From NCBI GenBank assembly GCA_023447635.1, contig JAEXNA010000081.1, forward strand, positions 1-64,000: a stretch of DNA of 64,000 nucleotides, in the 5' to 3' direction. Below the pieces are notes generated by a model. That model was not told where the DNA came from, searched no databases, and worked only from the letters and a program-made list of their open reading frames with translations. Positions 7,988-15,475 of this stretch are shown piece by piece; position 1 is the stretch's first letter, and each line of letters opens with the position of its first letter. This DNA is from Vulcanimicrobiota bacterium. Lineage in GTDB: Bacteria; Vulcanimicrobiota; Xenobia; Xenobiales; JADMJV01. The position numbers and the translations under genes were made by a program.

Positions 7988-9293
7988 GGCGCCTCTGCTC
8001 GGCGTGGATCTTCTCTAACAGGCCGATCCCGATCATGGAGGCCAGTAAGCTGGAGCCTCCGTAGGAGACGAAGGGGAGGGTCATGCCGGTGAGAGGGATG
8101 AGGCGCAGGCAGCCTCCCACCACCAGGAAAGTCTGGGCCAGGAAGGCGGCCCCGAGTCCGAACGCCACGAACGAGCTGAATTCGTCGCGGCAGTGCAGGG
8201 CGACCACGAAGCACCAGCCGATCAGCAGCGCCAGCAGCAGTAAGACCAGGAGGAAGCCGAGCAGCCCTAGCTCTTCCACGAAGGCGACGGTGACGAAGTC
8301 GGTCGCGGCCTCCGGGATCAGGTCCGGCTCGCCCCGGCCCAGGCCCTGCCCCAGCATCCGTCCGGCGGCCAGGGCGTAGATCGACTGCACCGACTGGTAG
8401 CCGGTCTTGAGCGGATCGCTGAACGGGGCCAGCCAGGAGAAGATGCGGATCTGCACGTGAGGGAAGGCGAAGAAGGCGGCGACGCAGCCCAGCGCCCCGG
8501 CGATGGTGAAGTTGCGGCAGATGTCGAGGCGTCCGGTGGCGACGTAGAACATGGCCAGGAACACCATGGCACTGAGCAGAGCCATGCCGAGGTCTTTCTG
8601 CCAGACCAGGGTAGCCTCGACCAGGGCCACGACGACGGCCAGAAGCAAGATCGAGGGGTGAGGGAGACCCGTGCGCTGGGGAGAGAGCGCGGCCTGCATT
8701 CGCTTGCGGTAGCGGCTGAAGAGGGAGGCCAGGAACAGGACCAGGGTGAGCTTCACGAACTCTCCCGGCTGGATCGAGAGTGGACCCAGGGTAAGCCAGT
8801 TCTTGGCGCCTTGCCGTTCGGTGCCGAAGAAGAAGAGCGAGCACTGCATGGCCAGCGTGGATAACGCCAGTGGGATGACCGCGCGCTCCAGGCTTTGCAG
8901 TTCGAGTTTGGAGCGGCTGATGAAGTTACGAGCGGCGAAGGCGACCAGGACCCAGACGCCCTGGCGGATGGAGAGTTCGTGATCGAGGCGCTCGAGCATG
9001 ACCCAGCCCAGAACCAGGAGCGTGGTGGCGACCATCCCGGCGGGGGACGACTGGCCTTCCCGGACCAGTTTGCCGCCCTTGTTCACGTAGCGGTAGCTGT
9101 GGTCGGGCTGGCGCCCTTCCCAGAAGGTGACGAGGGCGATCAGCGACACGACGACGGCAGAGGCGGGGTCGACGGAGCCGCGGCCAAGGCAAGAGAGGGT
9201 GAAGCCGAGGGCCAGGAGTAGGACGGGGAGGGTCGCGCGGACTAGAGGGGCCGGCGGGTGAGTTGGATGGAGAGGTCTCCGATCGTCAGACAC
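7977..9293 (-). CDS. FtsW/RodA/SpoVE-type peptidoglycan polymerase
   Basis: 438 residues, almost entirely membrane-spanning, with family landmarks NWLTLGPLSIQPGEFVKL, WQKDLGMALL and the C-terminal GMTLPFVSYGGSSLL. SEDS proteins polymerise lipid II into glycan strands together with a class B penicillin-binding protein, here the next gene. I place the start at GTG 9293, which follows AAGGAGGG with a 3-4 base gap; the open frame continues to 9437 but that part has proline/arginine-rich shadow composition. The start lies inside the FHA-like gene (52-base overlap), so FHA-like, FtsW-type and PbpA genes form one coupled unit. Confidence 0.88.
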   Translation of the reverse strand: MSDDRRPLHPTHPPAPLVRATLPVLLLALGFTLSCLGRGSVDPASAVVVSLIALVTFWEGRQPDHSYRYVNKGGKLVREGQSSPAGMVATTLLVLGWVMLERLDHELSIRQGVWVLVAFAARNFISRSKLELQSLERAVIPLALSTLAMQCSLFFFGTERQGAKNWLTLGPLSIQPGEFVKLTLVLFLASLFSRYRKRMQAALSPQRTGLPHPSILLLAVVVALVEATLVWQKDLGMALLSAMVFLAMFYVATGRLDICRNFTIAGALGCVAAFFAFPHVQIRIFSWLAPFSDPLKTGYQSVQSIYALAAGRMLGQGLGRGEPDLIPEAATDFVTVAFVEELGLLGFLLVLLLLALLIGWCFVVALHCRDEFSSFVAFGLGAAFLAQTFLVVGGCLRLIPLTGMTLPFVSYGGSSLLASMIGIGLLEKIHAEQRRRAG

Positions 9294-9667
9294 TGGCCCT
9301 CCTTCAGCAGTGAGTTGCCTTCGGTGGGGAGGTCGTCGATGGCGTAAGGGACTGCTGTGACAGCCTGGACGGCGCACCAGTCGCGGTAGGGGAGGAGCTT
9401 GAACTGGAGCGCTTCGCCAGGGGCGTGCAGGTCGCACTTGGCGTCGCTGCCCACGGTAATACCGGCTCCTACTCGCCGGGCTTTGCCGTCGCTAGGGTGG
9501 AGCCAGAACTCTTGAGAGGGGTCGTCGTCGGCGAACAGATCGACTACCTGGTCGCCGGCCGGTGTGACCACGACGAGGGCCTTCCAAAACATGCGATAGC
9601 CCAGCGCCACGATGGTGGCGAGGATGGCCAGGGTGAGCAGGTTACCTGCAAAGAAGACGAGTTCCAC
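9242..9667 (-). CDS. Membrane-anchored FHA-like protein
   Basis: 141 residues: an N-terminal membrane helix (about 1-25, VFFAGNLLTLAILATIVALGY), a linker, then a beta-rich domain with the FHA-like order RRVGAGITVGSDAKCDLHAPGE and a terminal LKEGQCLTIGDLSIQL. FHA domains bind phosphothreonine. The usual SxxH signature is weak, so binding is uncertain. Its place at the head of the FtsW-PbpA unit parallels clusters where FHA proteins link Ser/Thr kinases to wall synthesis; no kinase is adjacent here, the nearest being at 44.9-46.3 kb. Confidence 0.7.
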   Translation of the reverse strand: MELVFFAGNLLTLAILATIVALGYRMFWKALVVVTPAGDQVVDLFADDDPSQEFWLHPSDGKARRVGAGITVGSDAKCDLHAPGEALQFKLLPYRDWCAVQAVTAVPYAIDDLPTEGNSLLKEGQCLTIGDLSIQLTRRPL

Positions 9668-9710
9668 TGGAGCGAGCTTTCGCGCGGGGCGCTGGATTTA
9701 CTCTTTGAAG

Positions 9711-9856
9711 GGTGTCCCAGGCGTTCTCGGAGGAGGGGCGGTGGCTCTGGTCAATCTGGGCGGCGCGCGGATGGAGCTTGGCTCGGGGAAGATGTCGACC
9801 TCGATCGGCGGCGGGATGATGTGAACGCGGATGGGACCATCTCTTTCGAGATGTAG
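9711..9856 (+). pseudogene. Decayed copy of the 11.6-kb gene's tail
   Basis: Two adjacent frames together resemble an internally deleted version of the 205-residue protein encoded at 11572-12189. GVPGVLGGGAVALVNLGGA matches its glycine-rich hydrophobic segment, and it is joined directly to RMELGSGKMSTSIGGGMM and then, after a frameshift (atgatgtgaacg versus atgatgctcaacg), NADGTISFEM and the stop. About 70 codons between the two blocks are missing. No start is apparent. It occupies most of the 300 bases between the FHA-like gene and the coiled-coil gene. Confidence 0.75.
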
Positions 9857-9968
9857 CGGGGTGATGGTCGTCACTGTTGGATTTCTGGGGAACGGCTAGG
9901 CTCTGTCTCAGAGATCCGGTTCGTGGTACAGTGGTTCTATGGACCACGAACCTGAAGAGGTGACTTGT

Positions 9969-10427
9969 ATGGAGAATGAGGACGCGGGTTTTCGTCTGGC
10001 TATCAAGGCGATCACGGGTTTGATGACCGAGCAACGCAGGACGCTGTCGCTGCTGGAGATGCAGAGCAAGAGCACTGCGGGTCTCAATGACCAGGTCGAA
10101 CTGTTAGGCGAGGAGGTCGGAACTCTGAAAGGGCAGGTCAACGTGCTTGGCCAGCAGGTCGAAAAGTTGGGACAGCAGGTCACCGTTCTTGGCCAGCACG
10201 TCGGCGCGTTCGGGCAGCGGCTGAACGGCGTGAGTGGCCAGGTCCGGGACCTTCACCAGGTTCAGCAGGGTCTGGTCGATTCTTCCGAGCGGTCGCTGGG
10301 ACAGCAGCAGCTGTTGTTGGAGGCGATGACGGGATTTGCGGACACTTCGACCAGCACCCAGAAGCGATTGGCTCGGGTCGAACGGGAGATCGAAGAGCTG
10401 AAGCGTCGTTTCCCTGAAGCTTCCTGA
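9969..10427 (+). CDS. Coiled-coil protein, 152 aa
   Basis: Unknown function. After a short N-terminal segment the chain is a long, glutamine-rich heptad-like region with repeating VLGQQVEKLGQQVTVLGQHV-type units, then LVDSSERSLGQQQLLLEAM and a charged C-terminal helix ending EIEELKRRFPEAS. It should be a parallel coiled-coil oligomer in the cytoplasm; no signal peptide or membrane segment is seen. I prefer ATG 9969, which has AAGAGG upstream at 9955-9960; ATG 9939 is an in-frame alternative adding 10 residues. Confidence 0.72.
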   Translation: MENEDAGFRLAIKAITGLMTEQRRTLSLLEMQSKSTAGLNDQVELLGEEVGTLKGQVNVLGQQVEKLGQQVTVLGQHVGAFGQRLNGVSGQVRDLHQVQQGLVDSSERSLGQQQLLLEAMTGFADTSTSTQKRLARVEREIEELKRRFPEAS

Positions 10428-10464
10428 GTTAGAACGTCCCCTGGGGGACGCGTTGATGCCGGGC

Positions 10465-10507
10465 AAAAAAAGAGCCTCGAGGGACGCTTGCGCATCGACC
10501 TCGAGGC
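10465..10507 (-). terminator. Minus-strand terminator with no obvious gene
   Basis: A perfect 9-bp stem (GCCTCGAGG at 10474-10482, CCTCGAGGC at 10499-10507) is followed, on the minus strand only, by seven T residues (complement of 10465-10471). No minus-strand gene lies between here and 12197, so the transcript it would end is unexplained. The plus-strand coiled-coil gene ends at 10427, but in that direction the hairpin has no T tract. Confidence 0.65.
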
Positions 10508-10647
10508 CATCCAATTGCTCATCTCACTGACTTCACTCTACGGTGGCGGCGTTATGAGAACGTCACAAGCGGGTTAAGCGCTTTGGGGTTTCCTATGGTG
10601 GCGAGACGGACCAGGAGTCGATTTCGCCTCTCGGGAATCGCCTGTCT

Positions 10648-11496
10648 ATGGGAACATGGGGCGCTGGCCTTTACGATGATGATTACGCGAGCGATCTGCG
10701 GGACAGCCTGAAGGCCGTAACTCGACTTCCTTTTGATGGGGTCGAACTGCTGAGGATCCTGGCCGAGCAGGAGGGGGAGCCGGACCCGGACGACGAGTCG
10801 GTGCACTGGCTGGTCGTGGCCGACCAGTTCTGTAAGCAGGGGGTCGCTTCTTCCGAGGCTCGGACGAAGGCGCTCGAGATCCTCGAGAGCGGTCAGAACC
10901 TGGAGCTTTGCGAGCGGCTGGGGATGTCGGCGCCGCTGCTGAAGAAGCGGGCCAAGAACCTGGAGACGCTGGCGGCGAAGCTGCGCGAGTGGCCGGAGAA
11001 GAAGCGCAAGACTCTGAGCAAGCCGCAGCCTCTGCTGCTGGAGGTGGGCGAGGTTATCGTCTACCCCCTCAGCAAAGGGGCGCCGGTGAATCCGTACCGA
11101 GGCGATCGGACGGCGGACAAGCACTGGGTTCAGAACGGATGGGGCGCTGCCGTGGTGGTAGAGGCGGATCGGATCTTCGGCTACCTGGCCTGGTATCGGC
11201 CGGTCAAGGCGCAGCGGATCGGGGAGGAGAAGCCCTCGCTGGAGGCCGTTCTGGAGGTGCCGGATTGGAACCTGGAGCACGCGGCGACCTGTTCGAGCCG
11301 ACACTACCAGCGGATGGAGTTAGAGAAGATCGGCCAGGTGGAGCTTGCTTCCCGTTGGGAGGAGCATCTCGGGGACCGGTTCGTGACGGGCAAACAGGCA
11401 GCGCTGAGCGACATTTCCATTGCTAATAGTCTGGATGTGATACCAGGAGAAGAGTTTGGGAAAATGAGCGTTTCCGAGTTGCTGGCCGGAAGGTAG
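10648..11496 (+). CDS. DUF4259-like protein, 282 aa
   Basis: The N-terminus MGTWGAGLYDDDYASDLRD matches the start pattern of DUF4259 proteins, whose function is unknown. The first 100 residues are helical and acidic. A basic helical linker (LLKKRAKNLETLAAKLREW) leads to a C-terminal half of mixed structure that begins near VGEVIVYPLSKG and contains KHWVQNGWGAAVVVEADRIFG. No membrane segment or catalytic motif is visible. The gene stands alone, with 220 noncoding bases before it and 75 after it. Confidence 0.75.
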   Translation: MGTWGAGLYDDDYASDLRDSLKAVTRLPFDGVELLRILAEQEGEPDPDDESVHWLVVADQFCKQGVASSEARTKALEILESGQNLELCERLGMSAPLLKKRAKNLETLAAKLREWPEKKRKTLSKPQPLLLEVGEVIVYPLSKGAPVNPYRGDRTADKHWVQNGWGAAVVVEADRIFGYLAWYRPVKAQRIGEEKPSLEAVLEVPDWNLEHAATCSSRHYQRMELEKIGQVELASRWEEHLGDRFVTGKQAALSDISIANSLDVIPGEEFGKMSVSELLAGR

Positions 11497-11571
11497 CTTT
11501 GGACTCTGTTCGAATAGTTCTCGGTTGAAGTAAGTTTCGCGCGACGCCGTCAGGGCGGGGGAGTTTAGTCA

Positions 11572-12189
11572 GTGCTCATTGGTCAGAAACCGATTCAGAA
11601 TCCGGCGCAGATGCGTGGGACGGCTCGTCCTACGGGACCGGCGGAGAGCGCGGAGCGTCAGGTCGCCTCTCAAGAGCCGGGCGAGACCTTCGTCGCCTCG
11701 GCCGGCGCCTCGGCAGGGCCCAAGAAGAACACTCACTTCCGCGACGCCCTGTTCGGCAGCATGATGGCCGGCGGACTGGCCCTGGGCGGCTTGCTCATCG
11801 GCGGTCCGGCTGGCCTGGTGATGTCGGCTGGCGCGGTTGTCGTGGCTGCCATCAACCTGGGTGGTGCGCTGGCTCCGATGTTCAAGGGGTCGAAGAAGGC
11901 TGCCGCCAAGGCGCCCGCTGGACCCTCCACCCCGCCTCCCTCCAACCGCCCTGCTTCCCGTCCGGCATCTCCCGGCCCGACCGTGCGTCAGTCGGTGAAC
12001 GCCAACACGCTGAAGGCCAGCAGCCATATGGATATGGGGAACGGCTTCAGCGTCGAGGTGGGGACCGGGAAGGTCGCTCAGGATATGGGCGGCGGCGTGA
12101 GGATGGAGTTGGGATCGGGCAAGATGTCGACCTCCATCGGCGGCGGTATGATGCTCAACGCGGACGGCACGATCTCGTTCGAGATGTAG
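11572..12189 (+). CDS. Hypothetical protein with glycine-rich tail
   Basis: 205 residues, GTG start with a purine-rich stretch 10-15 bases upstream. The middle has a glycine-rich hydrophobic stretch (FGSMMAGGLALGGLLIGG through VVVAAINLGGAL, about 62-105) that could insert in a membrane, then a basic Pro/Ala/Ser linker. A regular C-terminal domain carries repeating short strands (SVEVGTGKVAQ, RMELGSGKMSTSIGGGMM, NADGTISFEM), reminiscent of a small beta-repeat. A shortened, frameshifted copy of the same ends exists at 9711-9856. Function unknown. Confidence 0.68.
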   Translation: MLIGQKPIQNPAQMRGTARPTGPAESAERQVASQEPGETFVASAGASAGPKKNTHFRDALFGSMMAGGLALGGLLIGGPAGLVMSAGAVVVAAINLGGALAPMFKGSKKAAAKAPAGPSTPPPSNRPASRPASPGPTVRQSVNANTLKASSHMDMGNGFSVEVGTGKVAQDMGGGVRMELGSGKMSTSIGGGMMLNADGTISFEM

Positions 12190-12196
12190 CGTAGCG

Positions 12197-12772
12197 CTAC
12201 GGCATGTTGGGGCCGACGTAGAGGACCGAGATCATCCCCATCTGCAGTGCGGCTACCACGGCGGTGTCGATGCGGCCGAAGAAGAGGCCGGCCATCTCGG
12301 TGCCGACGGAGCCGATCGGCGAACTGCCTCCGCCTCCCCTTCCCAGGATCTTGCTGGCGTCTTCGATCGGCATGCCGACTTTGAGTCCGCCGTAGGCTGT
12401 CCAGTCGCACGGCGGTTTGGCGCGGATCGCCATGATGGTGCCGGGCGAGACTTCGTCGTAGGCGGAGAAGTACAGGGTGACGCCCAGCGACGTGTAGTCC
12501 CAGGTGTAGGTGAACTCGTCGGACATTCCCATCATGGAGCGACGAGTGGTGAGCTGCGGCGGGCCAAGTCGGGTCTTGACCGAGGATTCGTCCATGCCTA
12601 GCGTCAGCGGCCCGAACGCTTTGGGGTTCGTGTCGGTCTTGGTGTTGCTGCGCGAGACTTCGACGAAAGGCCAGGCCTGGTCGGTGGGGCTGGTCGAGGG
12701 CTGAGCGGCTGCGGGGGCGCTCAGCGCGCCCAGGAGCGCTGCGCAGGCGAGGAGCTTTCTGAGGGCTGTCAT
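12197..12772 (-). CDS. Secreted protein with repeated small domain
   Basis: 191 residues beginning with a clear signal peptide (MTALRKLLACAALLGALSAPAAAQ, cut after AxA), so the mature protein is exported. The mature part shows two copies of a pattern G-x-L-x-x-G-M followed by a downstream L-G (FGPLTLGMDESSVKTRLG and YGGLKVGMPIEDASKILG), as seen in SmpA/BamE-like and related small periplasmic domains. ATG 12772 is chosen because the signal peptide begins there. It converges with the preceding gene across a 7-base gap. Confidence 0.72.
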   Translation of the reverse strand: MTALRKLLACAALLGALSAPAAAQPSTSPTDQAWPFVEVSRSNTKTDTNPKAFGPLTLGMDESSVKTRLGPPQLTTRRSMMGMSDEFTYTWDYTSLGVTLYFSAYDEVSPGTIMAIRAKPPCDWTAYGGLKVGMPIEDASKILGRGGGGSSPIGSVGTEMAGLFFGRIDTAVVAALQMGMISVLYVGPNMP

Positions 12773-12813
12773 CCTGAGAGTTACACCGTCCGGGATGGGA
12801 GATCCTCGCGACT

Positions 12814-13656
12814 TCACAAGTCGCAGATGCGGTCCAGGTGGTCGTCGTAGAAGGCGAGTTGGAAGCCTAGCGATTTCACGATGCTGCAGCACTCTTGGGC
12901 GCCTTCCTGGTCGCGGGCGATGATGCGGACGTTCTTGTAGGTGCGGTCGGGGAACCGGGCGCGGTGTGTGGCGACGGACTGCTCCAGGCTGGGTGTGAGT
13001 CCGTGCTTGACGCGGGCATCATCGGTGCAGAGCGGGACGTCGTAGGCGAAGGTCGAGCCCCTGGCCAGTCGGTCCAGATACTGGTAGTCCCGAAGGCTGA
13101 AGTAGGTATCGTAGGTGAGTTCGACCATGTAGTCGATAGTCTCGGTGTCGTTCTGAAAACCGTAATAATCGAGGGCGATGGGCTGGCGGTTGATCGCTGC
13201 CTGCTCTTCGGGGGACGGTCGGAGGGATGGAGCGATGAGGCTGTCGGGGTGGCAGCTGTGAGCGACGTAGAGGGCCAGGTCGGCGATTTTGACCGAGTCG
13301 TTGGGAAAGCTGTAGACGACTTTGCCATCGGGGAGCTGCTCTTTGGCGTATTCGACCATCATGTCCCAGATGTCTCTGCGAAGGTGCTGGTCGCGCTCTG
13401 CCTGCGTTATGGTGACGTGAGTCCAGGGCGATTCGAACAGCTTGCTGCCCAGCTTGAACTGGGAGGGGAGGGAGACGGCGGCTTTGCTCACTGTGGGGAG
13501 TTTCGCCAGGTGGAGGAACCTGCTGTAGGCCGTGCTTTCTTCAACGGGCAGAGTGACGGCGCTCTGGTCGGGGGAGAGCTGCGCTCCTGGCTCATCGAGC
13601 TGGTCGAGCAGGGTCTGGGCATCGGCGGGGGAGGCGGTTTTGAGCAAGATCTCCAT
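12814..13656 (-). CDS. Hypothetical protein, 280 aa
   Basis: I do not recognise this cytoplasmic-looking protein. The N-terminal third is alpha/beta (MEILLKTASPADAQTLLDQLD). The middle is rich in aromatic residues (DYYGFQNDTETIDYMVELTYDTYFSLRDYQYLDRL). The C-terminal segment YKNVRIIARDQEGAQECCSIVKSLGFQLAFYDD has the strand-helix-strand look of a small alpha/beta domain. It lies 41 bases upstream of the secreted protein gene on the same strand and may be co-transcribed with it. Confidence 0.68.
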   Translation of the reverse strand: MEILLKTASPADAQTLLDQLDEPGAQLSPDQSAVTLPVEESTAYSRFLHLAKLPTVSKAAVSLPSQFKLGSKLFESPWTHVTITQAERDQHLRRDIWDMMVEYAKEQLPDGKVVYSFPNDSVKIADLALYVAHSCHPDSLIAPSLRPSPEEQAAINRQPIALDYYGFQNDTETIDYMVELTYDTYFSLRDYQYLDRLARGSTFAYDVPLCTDDARVKHGLTPSLEQSVATHRARFPDRTYKNVRIIARDQEGAQECCSIVKSLGFQLAFYDDHLDRICDL

Positions 13657-13709
13657 CCGGCTCTCTTCATGGTCGGGCGTTGGCTCCCTTCGGGACGCCC
13701 CGCCGGGGA

Positions 13710-14228
13710 TTAGCTGAGAGGAGGCTCTGTGGTCGCGGGCTCGGTCGAGCGCTTTGCTGTTGCGAGGAGAACGATGGCGAGGGCTACGCCCGCGACGGTG
13801 CCGAAAATCGCCAGGGTCACCAGGCGGGAAATGAGGCCGCTCCAGAGGTTCTCTCGGTAGTTGTTGGTCTGCGGGTCGCTGGCCAGATAGACGACGGGCA
13901 AGGGCGCTTTGCTGACCAGTTGGTCGTGGTGTTTCTTTTTGACGACGACAGAGCGGGTGTAAGCCTTCTCGCCAACCTTGAAGCTGTACTCGACCCCGTA
14001 GCGCGTGCTTCCGTTGCCGCTCCGGCTGTCTTTGCGTAGCACGGTCCCGGTGGTGGACTCTCCCACGGCGAGGAGTCGGACGTAGTCGAATGCCTGGACT
14101 CCGTTGTAGAGGATCACGCCGGCAAAAAGGGCGACGGTCAGCAGCAGTCTGAACGACCTGGCGGCGTTCTTCAGCCAGTTGCCGAGGTGGAGAGGAGCTC
14201 TCGGCGGATGGGGATCGGAAGAGGTCAC
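13710..14228 (-). CDS. DUF3592 membrane protein (copy A)
   Basis: 172 residues with two membrane helices (about 27-45, LLLTVALFAGVILYNGV, and about 137-158, LVTLAIFGTVAGVALAIVLLA) flanking an extracytoplasmic beta domain. That domain carries the DUF3592 hallmarks: TTGTVLRKDSRSG early, YGVEYSFKVGEKAYTRSV in the middle and LPVVYLASDPQTN before the second helix. Function of the family is unknown. The related gene at 14341-14817 lies upstream on the same strand, separated by a long inverted repeat; the two share the ILYNGV start of helix 1 and the PLPVVY motif, pointing to an old duplication. Confidence 0.8.
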   Translation of the reverse strand: MTSSDPHPPRAPLHLGNWLKNAARSFRLLLTVALFAGVILYNGVQAFDYVRLLAVGESTTGTVLRKDSRSGNGSTRYGVEYSFKVGEKAYTRSVVVKKKHHDQLVSKAPLPVVYLASDPQTNNYRENLWSGLISRLVTLAIFGTVAGVALAIVLLATAKRSTEPATTEPPLS

Positions 14229-14253
14229 GGGTGGGACTTCGCCTGCCTCATTC

Positions 14254-14326
14254 CTGCCCAGGCGCGATCAGTCCGTTGTGCGGACTGATATCTGTTCGCA
14301 CAACGGACTGATCTGTGCCTGGGCAG
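14254..14326. repeat. Long inverted repeat (~29-bp arms)
   Basis: Arms at 14254-14282 and 14297-14326 are complementary except for one small indel/mismatch near gcgcgat versus acagat, with a 14-base loop. The left arm plus loop can also fold alone (ATCAGTCC with GGACTGAT). There is no T tract on either side, so it is not a standard terminator. It fills the gap between the two DUF3592 genes. Confidence 0.85.
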
Positions 14327-14340
14327 TCGAGCGCCTCAGG

Positions 14341-14817
14341 CTACTTCTTGACCATCTTCCTCGGCGCGAAGTGGCCCGATCTCAGGTGCGAGATCGTCAA
14401 GGCTGCTGCAGCGACCGCGCTGAAGAGCGCCATCAGGAAGACGTGGAAGTAGAGATTGTGCCAGGAGTGCTGAGTTCCGGCGCTGATCGAGGGGTCGCCG
14501 AGGCGGTAGACCACCGGCAGCGGAATGCCGTCATAGATTCGATGGAAGTCTTTCTCGGTCACGGTCGTCGTACCCGAGTAGCTCTGACCATCAACTTCGA
14601 ACTTGTAGTTGACCGCGTACGGAGGCGTAACGACCTGTCGGCTGGTGACGGTCGCGCTGATGGGCTTTCCGAACCCGATCAGCCTGGCGTGGCCGAAAGC
14701 GAAGACGCCGTTGTAGAGGATGGCGCTAACGCAGAGCAGGACGAAAAGTCGCTTGTTACCGCTCTTCAGGGGGCGGCTCGGCTCCCCGTCGGGGAGTTGC
14801 GATGAGGGTGTCTCCAT
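14341..14817 (-). CDS. DUF3592 membrane protein (copy B)
   Basis: 158 residues: a short cytoplasmic N-terminus, a membrane helix (about 25-42, LFVLLCVSAILYNGVFAF), an extracytoplasmic domain with ISATVTSRQVVTPPYAVNYKFEVDGQSYSG and LPVVYRLGDPSIS, and a second helix (about 125-147). ATG 14817 is preferred because the 100 residues encoded upstream in the open frame are proline/arginine-rich and overlap the acetyltransferase gene in another frame. It is related to copy A downstream. Confidence 0.78.
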   Translation of the reverse strand: METPSSQLPDGEPSRPLKSGNKRLFVLLCVSAILYNGVFAFGHARLIGFGKPISATVTSRQVVTPPYAVNYKFEVDGQSYSGTTTVTEKDFHRIYDGIPLPVVYRLGDPSISAGTQHSWHNLYFHVFLMALFSAVAAAALTISHLRSGHFAPRKMVKK

Positions 14818-14896
14818 CCTTACCGCTTCCGGGCCGAGCTTGGAGCACCCTCTTCTCAGATATCGTGGCCGAGGTTGGCGTTGCGAGTGGTCCTTT

Positions 14897-15394
14897 CTAT
14901 GGCAGGTCGAGACGGTAGTGCAGGCTGTCGATCGGGTTGACGGGCATGGTCGACGGAAGGGCGTTTTCGGGCGTGAGTACGAACCCGTGTCGCGTGTAAA
15001 AGCGCTGAGCGGCCACGAACTGTCCCATGGTGCCCAGATAGACGGTGCGCACGCCGTGCTCATGTCCCCAGGAGAGGGCGGTCTGGAGAAGTCTGGTGGC
15101 GAGTCCGGTGGAGCGCCCACGATAGGCGCGGTCCGTCATCATCCTTTTTAGGACGGCGTTATGACACGGGAGAAGAACCAGGCCGACCGTCCCGACCACT
15201 TTTTCTCCATCAAGAGCGACCCAGAATTTTTGCTCCGGTAGCTGATAGACCTCGTGAAGCCTGGTGGATTGGGGGCCGTTGACCGGCTCGGCGAACTCTG
15301 ACGCGATCCCGTTCATCATCAGGTCGACTCCAGGCTGGTGGAGCGGCTGGTACTCGACTATTGCGGTCCCCGTGGTGACGGCTCGTTCGGACAT
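14897..15394 (-). CDS. GNAT N-acetyltransferase
   Basis: 165 residues with the GNAT fold: the strand VALDGEKVVGTVGLVLL, the acetyl-CoA loop YRGRSTGLATRLLQTAL (R-x-x-G-x-A form) and the late strand TRHGFVLTPENALP. It transfers an acetyl group to an amine; the substrate is unknown. ATG 15394 is used because the upstream extension to 15487 has no family match. The start lies 82 bases from the divergent HEAT-like gene, so the two may share a promoter region. Confidence 0.83.
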   Translation of the reverse strand: MSERAVTTGTAIVEYQPLHQPGVDLMMNGIASEFAEPVNGPQSTRLHEVYQLPEQKFWVALDGEKVVGTVGLVLLPCHNAVLKRMMTDRAYRGRSTGLATRLLQTALSWGHEHGVRTVYLGTMGQFVAAQRFYTRHGFVLTPENALPSTMPVNPIDSLHYRLDLP

Positions 15395-15475
15395 CGGGAC
15401 AGTTTCTCGCGAAGTTCTAGCGACTCCTCGATCGTTGAAGCCGGGAGTTCTTCTGTGGGCCGCGAAGGGGCGCTG

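Noticed and set aside
10104..10522. Minus-strand frames that might explain the orphan terminator
   Set aside because: They run through the terminator and mirror the coiled-coil gene; composition is shadow-like and no start has a ribosome site.
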